From Bifidobacterium cebidarum (GTDB lineage Bacteria; Actinomycetota; Actinomycetes; Actinomycetales; Bifidobacteriaceae): a stretch of 64,000 nt of DNA. Positions 8,656-16,558 of the stretch are shown here, one piece after another (the stretch's first letter is position 1; every line of letters begins with the position of its first letter). The notes beneath the pieces were generated by a model that saw only the letters and a list, made by a program, of their open reading frames with translations, searched no databases and had not been told where the DNA came from. The DNA lies in assembly GCF_009193305.1 (NCBI RefSeq), contig NZ_WBVS01000001.1, positions 248,001 through 312,000 of the forward strand, written 5' to 3'. The position numbers and the translations under genes are program-made.

Positions 8656-10245
8656 CTAGGCCCAGCCGAACAGGCCCCAGAATGCCATGGAGAGCAGCGT
8701 GAAAACCGCAGCTGCAATCACCAGCCAGCACGTTGCACGTTGAAGACCGGTAATGCTATGGCGAATGCTCCACATGACCTCCCCACTCCACGCGAGAATA
8801 ATCACCGAAAGGATAGCAATTACCTGCACCGCATGCCAGCCGATATCGAACAGCCCCGGTGCCGGAGTCATGGCGAATACCGCTGCGGCACCAACTGCGG
8901 CAAGATAGCCGTACAGCAACGCAGAAGCGGTGAGCAGGCTCACTCCCAAGCCCCAGCAGGGTTCGGTAATACTGGCAGACATCGTTCCACGAGCGTGCGA
9001 TGGCGGCACCGTATACAATGCCGCACGTTTTCCCGGCATACGCACAAATCCGTTATCCCGCTCACGCCATGCCGCGCGCAAGGTTGCAACAAGGCCCAGC
9101 AGCAAGGCAGCCCCCAGCAATATCGGCCCGGCGAGCATCACACCCACCAGCACCCCCAATGATCCGATGATGCCGGAATTGGTTCGGCTCGGCGCCGCAT
9201 ACTGCTGATTCGGCTGGACGCCCGCCACTTGCGGCGTAGCCCAGCCGCTCGTCGATGCTCCAGCCGCCACACCGTTCACCCAGTTCTCCAACGCCTGTGT
9301 ATAGCCATCGGCGAGAGGAAGCCCAGGAGCGAACAGCCCCTTACCGGCGCGCATCTGATGGTTGCCGGCGAAGTAGCGTACGGTCACCGCCTTGTTCCCG
9401 CTGCGCGCGGCCACGCGCATGATACGTTGCGCGCCTTGTTCGATGGGCATGGCGGTGTCGTATACGCCGTAGCTCACCAGCACCGGCATGGTCAAGGATT
9501 TGAGATAATAGTCGGCATCGAAATCGGCATATTGAAAGCCAAACGGCTTGTAGTCCAAAGACAGTAATTTCATCGTGTCTTCGATCACCGGCTTTGGTGC
9601 CCCGGCCTCATGCGCATACGTGCTCATCGCCACGGCCATCTGCTCACGGCCTTTGAATACCGGTGCTGAAGTGAGCGCCGCAAATGCGATATCGTGGCGC
9701 TTGGACGCTAAAACCGTGGCGATCCAAGTGCCCTCGGATTCGGCATAGATACCGGTGTTGGATTGGTCCACACCGTCGATGCCGCGCAGTACATCCATCG
9801 CCGTGCTGTATTCGCCGGCGAATCGCGGGTAGTCGCGATGGAATACCGTGTAGTCGTCGTTGCTTTTGGCCGGCACCAAGGTCACGATGCCGGCGGAGGC
9901 CATGGCGTTGGCGATGTCGCCGAAGTCCTCGGCGCCGCTGGTGCCTGACCCGTGAATGAACAGGCAGGCAGGCCGTTTCCCAGGCGCATTAATCGGCTCA
10001 CGGAGCACGGCAGGCAGCGTCTCGCCGTCACCGACATCGATGGACAGCTGGGTTTCGCGGGTCTGGTATTGCCCTTCATGAGCGATGGCGATGTTCGCCG
10101 GAACGATAGCAGGATCGGCAGAGGTTACGCCGATGTGATCGGTATAGGGCTGGTTATTCCACCGCGGCAGCATAGCCCAGCCAAGCAGCGCGCAGATAAG
10201 CAGCAGGACCAGCGCAACACCCGCAATGCGCACCACTCGTTTCAT
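8656..10245 (-). CDS. Membrane-anchored alpha/beta hydrolase with C-terminal membrane domain
   Basis: This 529-residue protein starts with one membrane segment (VALVLLLICALLGW), followed by an extracytoplasmic alpha/beta hydrolase of the dienelactone hydrolase type. The oxyanion region CLFIHGSGTSG is present, the nucleophile elbow reads YAESEG (Ala in place of the usual first Gly), the acid lies in YGVYDTAMP and the His in FAGNHQM. The C-terminal 170 residues hold four hydrophobic segments. ATG 10245 follows GGGAGG at 6 bases; the upstream in-frame ATG at 10263 has no such site. The substrate is unknown; an ester or peptide outside the membrane is likely. Confidence 0.75.
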   Translation of the reverse strand: MKRVVRIAGVALVLLLICALLGWAMLPRWNNQPYTDHIGVTSADPAIVPANIAIAHEGQYQTRETQLSIDVGDGETLPAVLREPINAPGKRPACLFIHGSGTSGAEDFGDIANAMASAGIVTLVPAKSNDDYTVFHRDYPRFAGEYSTAMDVLRGIDGVDQSNTGIYAESEGTWIATVLASKRHDIAFAALTSAPVFKGREQMAVAMSTYAHEAGAPKPVIEDTMKLLSLDYKPFGFQYADFDADYYLKSLTMPVLVSYGVYDTAMPIEQGAQRIMRVAARSGNKAVTVRYFAGNHQMRAGKGLFAPGLPLADGYTQALENWVNGVAAGASTSGWATPQVAGVQPNQQYAAPSRTNSGIIGSLGVLVGVMLAGPILLGAALLLGLVATLRAAWRERDNGFVRMPGKRAALYTVPPSHARGTMSASITEPCWGLGVSLLTASALLYGYLAAVGAAAVFAMTPAPGLFDIGWHAVQVIAILSVIILAWSGEVMWSIRHSITGLQRATCWLVIAAAVFTLLSMAFWGLFGWA

Positions 10246-10340
10246 CGCATCCTCCCGATTCATGCAACAGGCATAGGTGTACTCGCATCGTCACCCAGTC
10301 TCAACTTGCAGGCCAGAACACCATCTATTCCAACCGCAAA

Positions 10341-10366
10341 CGGCTCCTCTTCAGCAAGAGGAGCCG
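10341..10366 (-). terminator. Hairpin after the TQ-rich membrane protein gene
   Basis: Stem CGGCTCCTCTT/AAGAGGAGCCG with a 4-base loop; the minus-strand tail is only weakly T-rich (GTTTGCGG). It belongs to the GGCTCC hairpin family seen at several intergenic sites in the window. Confidence 0.5.
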
Positions 10367-10378
10367 CCATATGAGGTA

Positions 10379-11281
10379 TCACTGGTCAGTGGTCTGATGC
10401 TGTTTCTTGGAGCCCAGGACAGCCCAAATGATAGCCACAATCACCAGAATCACGCCGACCGCACCACAGATGATGGCCGTCAGTATGCGCGGATCGATAT
10501 AGAAGCTTTCGATGAGCAGACCGGGGAACGCCCAGCCGCACACGAGGCCGACCGCACCGATCACCATGCCGAGCACCCCGAAAATGATGGTCGGAACGCT
10601 GGCTGAGCGCTTGGGATTGTCTGTTTCCGATTCGGCAGTCGGTGCTGGAGCGGCACTGGCAGCCGGAGTCGCGAAAGTCGCCGAGGCGGACGCAGACGAT
10701 TCCGTATGGGTGTTGGAATCAGCCGCATCGTCGGCAACAGTGCTGTTGTCGTCCGCCTCTGCAGCTTGAGGCTGAACATGCGCGGCAGCAGGCTGGGCGA
10801 ATGCCTCCATAAGGGGAACGTTCAAGTCGGGCGCGGTTCTGACATCAGCATCAGGCTCAGCAGCATCAGGCTCAGTGGATTCGGCTTCGTCGGTACTAGG
10901 CTCCTCCACATCCGCCACCGACTGCAATGCGATGGTTTCCACTTCCGGCTGATCGCCTTCCGCGATCTCATCGTTTGCAGCCTCTGCATCGTGAGGCTTG
11001 GTGACTTGGGTCTGGGCAACCTGAGATTCATCCTCGATGGCAGCCATCGACTGGGTAAGGCTCTCATCCGACGGTTGCTGCTCAATGTTCAGCACTTGCG
11101 TCTGCTGACCATCGTTTGCCGTGGGCAGCACCTGGGTCTGGCTAGTATCAGCCACGGATTCGAATACCTTGGTGTCATTCGCGTCCGATTCCGTTGATTG
11201 CAGCTCCGTGGGAATGGTCTGTGTCTGGGACACATCCTCGATGGACTGGAATTCCTTGGTTGCATTGATGTCGTCAGTCAT
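10379..11281 (-). CDS. Hypothetical TQ-repeat protein with two C-terminal membrane segments
   Basis: I do not recognise a family. The 300-residue product has a long acidic N-terminal region (about residues 1-225, rich in D, E, T, S, Q and A) with repeated phrases such as VSQTQTIPTE, TSQTQVLPTA and QQTQVL. Two hydrophobic segments lie near the end (TIIFGVLGMVIGAVGLVCGWAF and ILTAIICGAVGVILVIVAIIW), then a basic tail. The acidic part is probably cytoplasmic or extracellular low-complexity sequence. ATG 11281 follows GGAGG and overlaps the end of the PspC gene by 8 bases, so the two are coupled. This links it to the PspC envelope-stress module. Confidence 0.6.
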   Translation of the reverse strand: MTDDINATKEFQSIEDVSQTQTIPTELQSTESDANDTKVFESVADTSQTQVLPTANDGQQTQVLNIEQQPSDESLTQSMAAIEDESQVAQTQVTKPHDAEAANDEIAEGDQPEVETIALQSVADVEEPSTDEAESTEPDAAEPDADVRTAPDLNVPLMEAFAQPAAAHVQPQAAEADDNSTVADDAADSNTHTESSASASATFATPAASAAPAPTAESETDNPKRSASVPTIIFGVLGMVIGAVGLVCGWAFPGLLIESFYIDPRILTAIICGAVGVILVIVAIIWAVLGSKKQHQTTDQ

Positions 11282-13235
11282 TGTTCGCCTCCTTGCTGGC
11301 GTCGCCGGAGTTATCAGGCTCCTGATTCCAAGGCGAGTAGTCACTGTCTTCGTCCAGATACTGCTGGCGTTCGAGGTTGCCGCTTTCGGTACCGTATTTG
11401 TCGGCAAATTCCTGGAAGTTGGCATCCTCCCAGTCGGATGCGTAGACCACATTGACGCGGCCTTCCACGGTGTAGGGCACGGCGATCAGCAATTCAGGAC
11501 GACCTGATTCCGGCATCAAGTCAGGTTGGTTCGCCATCCATTCGTAGTTCTTCCCCCCTATGGGCGCAGTTGGGAATGGCGAACTGCCGTCCAAGCTGAA
11601 GTTGAAGCTGCCAGAGGTGTCATATACCAGTGCGTATTTGCCGCCCACGCTGGCTGGACCGACCATGTATCCGTATTGTCCCGAGCCAAATCCGTACGTG
11701 CAGCCATCCGGCAGGATGATATGCACTTGCGCACTTCTGGCAGCTACCTTGATGGTGCCGGCCGGGCAATTGGTGGTGATGGTTTTGCCACTATGCGTTT
11801 TCACCTGATGCGGCGCATGCGTGTCGTCCCAGGCAGACAGGTCGAGAATGGCTTTGCTTTGTTCATAGCTATCGCCGGTGAACGCCACGCCCTGCTCGAG
11901 TTTCTTGAACGTATGGTCGCTGGAATCAGCCGCAAAGGTGCGACCGACTTGCACTTCGTTCATGTCGTACAAGTTCTCGGAGCTTGCGTTGTGCGTCAGT
12001 TCGATGTTCTGCAACGGGTTCTGCCGATCGGCAAGCGTATAGCGGTACCAATAGGCCGAATAGGTGCCGGACACCATGATCATGCAGGCCGCGCAGAATC
12101 CGGCGATAAGGCCCAAAGGAATCAGGCCTCCGGTTCGCCGGCCTTTGACACCGAGTATTACGACCACAAGCCCCATCAGCACGCACACTGCGGAAATCCA
12201 TACGGTACCCAGTCGAATGATGGATTCGATGCCCAGATCATTGAACCATATCCATCCCATGAGGGCAGCGAAGGAGAGGCAGGAAATACCCAATACGCTC
12301 AGCACCACAATCGGACCGGCCGGCTTGCGGCGCTTGGATTGGTGCGGAGCAGCAGCCGCGGCAGACTGTGAAACACCTTGTGAAACATAAGGAGGCACCG
12401 ACTGTGCAGTTTGCGGCGAGAACGGTGTCCGTACAGCGCTTTGAATGTAAGGCTGCGGCTGACTTGGCGGCATTGCACCTGTTTGCGGCATCGGTCGAGG
12501 CGCACCTGGGTATAGTGCCGCACCAACCGCGACAGGACCAGCGGCCGGAGCGTAGCCAGCTCCTGCTGGACTAGGCACATTGGGCATTACGCCCGGGTTC
12601 GCCTGCATATACGATGCCGGCGAACCATACGGGGCGGCCGGAGCGTATGGCATGCCATTCGGCGTGACATTGGGACTTGCAGGCCCAGTAGGGTCAGCTC
12701 CGAACCCATATGGAGGGTACGGACCAGTCGGCGCGCCTTTTACACGGCTACCGCGAGCGCCGAAACCGTATCCCTCGCGCTGACGGATGCCGCTTTTCGC
12801 GAGCCACCACAAGGCAAGCGCCGCCACCACAATGCTCACCCAGCCGGCTCCCGGAATCAGGATCGCCACGGCGATGAACACGAAGCAGCCGAGGCAGTTC
12901 CAATCCCATCGGCCAGCGATGAGTTCCTCGGCCAAGATGCGCCCGTCGCGCACATCCGGCATAAAGAACCAGCCGAATGCGTACAACGCAGCACCGAAGC
13001 CGAAGAACAGGGTGAAGATGATGACCAGCGCCCGCACCAAGGTGGGGCTCCAGCCAAGTCGGGCGGCGATGCCGCTGCATACGCCGCCGATCCACCGGTC
13101 GTCGCCGCGTACGAGGCCGCTCCACCGGATCCACGCGAAGATGCGCTGAGGAACCTTGCCATTGGTAGTACCACCATCTAGGCCATTGCCCTCGCGCGGC
13201 GGTTGGTATTGATGATTCACATTCGGATTGCTCAT
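11274..13235 (-). CDS. PspC-domain membrane protein with extracytoplasmic C-terminal domain
   Basis: This 653-residue protein has a PspC domain near residues 40-110 (DDRWIGGVCSGIAARLGWSP then a hydrophobic helix), one or two more membrane segments to about residue 165, and a Pro/Gly/Ala/Gln-rich cytoplasmic linker to about 310. A further cluster of three membrane segments (310-400) and a C-terminal domain of about 250 residues rich in beta-strand patterns (IKVAARSAQVHIILPDG) resemble the toastrack/LiaF-type sensor domain. It is divergent from a PspC-containing histidine kinase gene. In actinobacteria such pairs respond to envelope stress. This function is inferred from architecture and neighbours. 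Confidence 0.75.
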   Translation of the reverse strand: MSNPNVNHQYQPPREGNGLDGGTTNGKVPQRIFAWIRWSGLVRGDDRWIGGVCSGIAARLGWSPTLVRALVIIFTLFFGFGAALYAFGWFFMPDVRDGRILAEELIAGRWDWNCLGCFVFIAVAILIPGAGWVSIVVAALALWWLAKSGIRQREGYGFGARGSRVKGAPTGPYPPYGFGADPTGPASPNVTPNGMPYAPAAPYGSPASYMQANPGVMPNVPSPAGAGYAPAAGPVAVGAALYPGAPRPMPQTGAMPPSQPQPYIQSAVRTPFSPQTAQSVPPYVSQGVSQSAAAAAPHQSKRRKPAGPIVVLSVLGISCLSFAALMGWIWFNDLGIESIIRLGTVWISAVCVLMGLVVVILGVKGRRTGGLIPLGLIAGFCAACMIMVSGTYSAYWYRYTLADRQNPLQNIELTHNASSENLYDMNEVQVGRTFAADSSDHTFKKLEQGVAFTGDSYEQSKAILDLSAWDDTHAPHQVKTHSGKTITTNCPAGTIKVAARSAQVHIILPDGCTYGFGSGQYGYMVGPASVGGKYALVYDTSGSFNFSLDGSSPFPTAPIGGKNYEWMANQPDLMPESGRPELLIAVPYTVEGRVNVVYASDWEDANFQEFADKYGTESGNLERQQYLDEDSDYSPWNQEPDNSGDASKEANND

Positions 13236-13348
13236 AGTTCCATTACAGCGCTTGTCTTATGCCATACTCCCCCGAAACCACCCTGATTCGTCCCTGAACA
13301 TAGGCTCAAAACCTGGTGATGGTTCCCTAGGCACGGCACAATGGAGGT

Positions 13349-14674
13349 ATGACTTCACCCACACTGCTCGCCCCTGAGCCGTTACTGCCCGCGCGCATGC
13401 CGTTGTTGCGGCCCAAACGCGGCCGCTGGCTGACCGGCGTATGCAAGGGCATCGCACTGCACCTTGGTATTTCCGCGGCCTGGGTGCGTTTGGCGTTCAT
13501 TGTGCTGACCATGCTTTATGGCGCCGGCATTGTCGGATACGTGTTCTTGTGGATTTTCGTACCAGCTGGCGATCCGATCGCAGCTGCTGCAGCGCAATCG
13601 GGCACTGTGCCCGTCAATCAGGCGCCTTTGGCCCACGGTAATCGGCCAGTGAATGTGCAAGGTTCGGCTATCGAACCCGAGGAAATCATCGGTAAGCCTG
13701 AATCATTGACCGATGCAGTTAAGCGTGCGCCCAAACCAGCATTGGTGGCATTAAGCGGTTTCGCATTGATGGCTATTGGCTTGCTGCTCTTGAGCGCAGG
13801 AGTCAGCAACGACGTCATCATGCCGCTGATGCTGGTATTCGCCGGCATCGCATTGGCATGGATGAATCTGGTGCCGCGCGGCATGCAGGTGTTCTCTATG
13901 CTGGGCGGACTTACGTTGATTTTCATTGGCTGGGCCATGTATGTATCCAATGTGTCGTTCATTGGCTGGGGCACGTCGCCTCGCCGCATTATGGCATCCG
14001 GTTTGGTGATGATCGCGGCGATGGTGACCGCCGTGCTGCCATGGGCCAACGCCATGCTGCGGCAGCTCGCCCACGAACAGTCACTGAAGGAGCGCGAAGA
14101 GGAGCGCGCGGATATGGCCGCGCATCTGCATGATGGGGTGCTGCAGACGCTGGCCTTGATTCAACTGCATGCCAAGGAACCGGAGAGCGTGTTCACGTTG
14201 GCGCGCGCGCAGGAACGGGAGTTGCGCGAATGGTTGTATCAAGAGCGTGTCACTTCCGACCGCTCGGTGAGCGCCGGACTGAAGGAGATTGCCGCCGAGG
14301 TGGAGGACGGCCATGGCAAGCCCATTGAAGTGGTGACCGTGGGCGATGCTCGCCCCAGTGCGCAGACCGATGCTCTGCTCGATGCCACACGTCAGGCGTT
14401 GGTCAATGCGGTGACGCATGGCGGTGAGCCGATTTCCCTGTACTGCGAGGCCAATGCCACTTTGGTGGAAGTGTTTGTACGCGATCATGGCAATGGGTTT
14501 GATATCAATGCGATACCGAAGGACCGACTGGGTATTCGCGAATCCATCATCGGTCGCGTCGAGCGGCGCGGCGGTACAGTGGAAATCGTGTCCAGAGCCA
14601 GGTGGGGAACCGAAGTGCGTATGCATATGCCAATAGCGCCAAGTGGTGCCGCACAGCAAGGAGAGAGTCAATGA
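13349..14674 (+). CDS. PspC-type sensor histidine kinase (HisKA_3 family)
   Basis: This 441-residue kinase begins with a PspC domain (RWLTGVCKGIALHLGISAAW, residues about 26-70). Four to five membrane segments follow (about 130-235). The dimerisation/phosphoacceptor helix has the motif AAHLHDGVLQTL with the likely phospho-His at 261. A compact HATPase domain follows, with its N-box around TRQALVNAVTHGG and G-box RDHGNGFD. The gene overlaps the response regulator by 4 bases (ATGA), so kinase and regulator are translationally coupled. The divergent PspC protein is the probable sensor partner or target. Confidence 0.85.
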   Translation: MTSPTLLAPEPLLPARMPLLRPKRGRWLTGVCKGIALHLGISAAWVRLAFIVLTMLYGAGIVGYVFLWIFVPAGDPIAAAAAQSGTVPVNQAPLAHGNRPVNVQGSAIEPEEIIGKPESLTDAVKRAPKPALVALSGFALMAIGLLLLSAGVSNDVIMPLMLVFAGIALAWMNLVPRGMQVFSMLGGLTLIFIGWAMYVSNVSFIGWGTSPRRIMASGLVMIAAMVTAVLPWANAMLRQLAHEQSLKEREEERADMAAHLHDGVLQTLALIQLHAKEPESVFTLARAQERELREWLYQERVTSDRSVSAGLKEIAAEVEDGHGKPIEVVTVGDARPSAQTDALLDATRQALVNAVTHGGEPISLYCEANATLVEVFVRDHGNGFDINAIPKDRLGIRESIIGRVERRGGTVEIVSRARWGTEVRMHMPIAPSGAAQQGESQ

Positions 14675-15348
14675 GCGAGGACAGCACCGCAAAGATTCGT
14701 GTGGCGGTGGTGGATGACCATGAGATGTTTCGTGCCGGCGTGATTGCCACACTGCAGCACACATTCGATATTGTCGGTCAGGCTGCGGATGTGCCGAGTT
14801 CCGTGGCGATGATCGCGCAGGTCAAGCCGCAGGTGGTACTGCTGGATGTGCATGTGCCGGGCGGCGAAGGCGGTGGCGGTGCGGAGATTCTGCTGAAATC
14901 GCGTCCCTACTCCCCCGATACCGTGTTTCTGGCGCTATCTGTGTCCGATGCACCGCAGGATGTAGGTTCGGTAATTCGCGCTGGAGCACAGGGGTATGTA
15001 ACGAAGACCATTACCGGCGCTGATTTGATTTCCTCGATCAAGCAGGTGCACGAGGGCTATGCGGTGTTCTCGCCGAAGTTGGCTGGCTTTGTATTGTCCG
15101 CATTCCAAGGCGGCTCGTTCGGCGGTGCGGATGCACCAGTACACGATGAGGAATTGGATCGTCTGTCCGCCCGCGAGCAGGAAGTGATGCGCCTGATCGC
15201 CCGCGGATACACCTATAAAGAGGTGGCGGCGGAATTGTTTATTTCGATTAAAACCGTGGAAACGCATGTGAGCTCGGTGCTCAGAAAGCTTCAGCTTTCC
15301 AACCGCACCGAGCTCACTCGTTGGGCCGCCGATAGGCGGATTGTGTGA
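14671..15348 (+). CDS. NarL/LuxR-family response regulator
   Basis: This 225-residue regulator has a receiver domain (acidic pocket VVDDHE at the start, phospho-acceptor Asp in VVLLDVHVPG) and a C-terminal LuxR-type helix-turn-helix (LSAREQEVMRLIARGYTYKE then SIKTVETHVSSVLRKL). ATG 14671 follows AAGGAGAGAG. It is the cognate partner of the upstream PspC-kinase by overlap. A likely target is the promoter between the kinase gene and the divergent PspC gene (13236-13348), but no operator repeat is obvious there. Confidence 0.9.
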   Translation: MSEDSTAKIRVAVVDDHEMFRAGVIATLQHTFDIVGQAADVPSSVAMIAQVKPQVVLLDVHVPGGEGGGGAEILLKSRPYSPDTVFLALSVSDAPQDVGSVIRAGAQGYVTKTITGADLISSIKQVHEGYAVFSPKLAGFVLSAFQGGSFGGADAPVHDEELDRLSAREQEVMRLIARGYTYKEVAAELFISIKTVETHVSSVLRKLQLSNRTELTRWAADRRIV

Positions 15349-15357
15349 CCTACAAGG

Positions 15358-16380
15358 TCACTTGGCGTCGCGGAAACCGTTAGGGTTCTTGGTCTGCCAG
15401 TTCAGGGAGGACTTGGCCATATCGTCGATGGTCAGCTCGGCCTTCCAATCCAGCTCGCGGGCTGCCTTGGAGGCGTCGGCGTAGCAGGCGGCGATGTCGC
15501 CGGGGCGACGGGGCTTGATCACGTACGGAATCGCGTGGCCGGCGGCCTTCTCGTAGGCCTTGATGACCTCGAGCACGGAGTAGCCGTGGCCGGTGCCCAG
15601 GTTGTAGGTGAACACGCCCGGCTTCTCGATGTGGTCGATGACGGCCACGTGGCCCTTGGCCAGATCGACGACGTGGATGTAATCGCGCACACCGGTGCCA
15701 TCGGGGGTGTCGTAATCGTCGCCGAAGACCTGCACGGCCTTGAGCTCGCCAATGGCGACCTTGGCCACATACGGGGTCAGGTTGGCCGGGATGCCCTTCG
15801 GATCCTCACCCAGCAGGCCGGATTCGTGAGCGCCGACCGGGTTGAAGTAACGCAGCAATACGATAGTCCACTCCGGATCGGCCACATGCACGTCGCGCAG
15901 GATCTGCTCCTGGAACAACTTGGAGGTGCCGTACGGGTTGGTAGTGCCACCGGTCGGGGTCTCCTCGGTGATCGGCAGTTCCTTCGGAGTGCCGTACACG
16001 GTTGCGGAAGACGAGAAGATGATCTTCTTGACGTTGTGGGCACGCATCACCTTGAGCAGCACCAGCGTGGAGTACAGGTTGTTGTCGTAGTACTCAATCG
16101 GCTTGGCCACGGACTCGCCCACGGCCTTGAGACCCGCGAAGTGGATGACCCAGTCGATCGGGTTCTCGTCGAAGATCTTGTTCATCAGGGCTTCGTCACG
16201 CACGTCACCGTCGTAGCGCTTGATCTTCTTGCCGGTGATCTGCTCGACGCGGTCGAGAGCAATCGGAGACGAGTTGCCGTAGTTGTCTACGGACACCACG
16301 TCGTATCCCTTGTTCAACAGCTCAACGTCAGTGTGGGTGGCAATGAAGCCTGCGCCGCCCGTAACCAGAACAGTGGTCAT
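15358..16380 (-). CDS. galE: UDP-glucose 4-epimerase (lnpD/galE)
   Basis: This 340-residue short-chain dehydrogenase-type enzyme interconverts UDP-glucose and UDP-galactose (and often the N-acetyl forms). The NAD-binding motif VTGGAGFIATH is at the N-terminus, and the catalytic Ser/Tyr-x3-Lys are in SSSATVYG and NPYGTSK. ATG 16380 follows AAGGAGA; the in-frame upstream ATG lies inside the direct repeats. In the known bifidobacterial lacto-N-biose operon this is the last gene (lnpD). Here it directly follows lnpA, separated by 178 bases holding a hairpin and tandem GTGCAC repeats, so it may have its own promoter. Confidence 0.9.
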   Translation of the reverse strand: MTTVLVTGGAGFIATHTDVELLNKGYDVVSVDNYGNSSPIALDRVEQITGKKIKRYDGDVRDEALMNKIFDENPIDWVIHFAGLKAVGESVAKPIEYYDNNLYSTLVLLKVMRAHNVKKIIFSSSATVYGTPKELPITEETPTGGTTNPYGTSKLFQEQILRDVHVADPEWTIVLLRYFNPVGAHESGLLGEDPKGIPANLTPYVAKVAIGELKAVQVFGDDYDTPDGTGVRDYIHVVDLAKGHVAVIDHIEKPGVFTYNLGTGHGYSVLEVIKAYEKAAGHAIPYVIKPRRPGDIAACYADASKAARELDWKAELTIDDMAKSSLNWQTKNPNGFRDAK

Positions 16381-16390
16381 ATCTTCTCCT

Positions 16391-16434
16391 TGAAGAATGT
16401 GCACTTCTGTTTCTTGAATGTGCACTTTTGTTCT
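16391..16434 (-). repeat. Two direct repeats with GTGCAC palindromes upstream of galE
   Basis: The unit TTGAATGTGCACTT (with small variation) occurs twice, with the GTGCAC cores at 16399-16404 and 16420-16425, 21 bases or two helical turns apart. The position just upstream of the galE ribosome-binding site suggests an operator. Confidence 0.6.
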
Positions 16435-16520
16435 TTCATGACTGAGTTTACTGCACTGAGTGACAAAATCAAGCTCGATAAGCGGTTCGCGTGAGCCGTT
16501 TTGTTCACAAAAGAGAACAT

Positions 16521-16548
16521 TGGCTCCCCTCCTTGAAGAGGGGAGCCA
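16521..16548 (-). terminator. Hairpin after lnpA
   Basis: Stem GGCTCCCCT/AGGGGAGCC with an 8-base loop, 10 bases past the lnpA stop; the minus-strand tail AATGTTCTCTTTT is only partly T-rich. Terminator or processing hairpin. Confidence 0.55.
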
Positions 16549-16558
16549 CTATGTCAGA

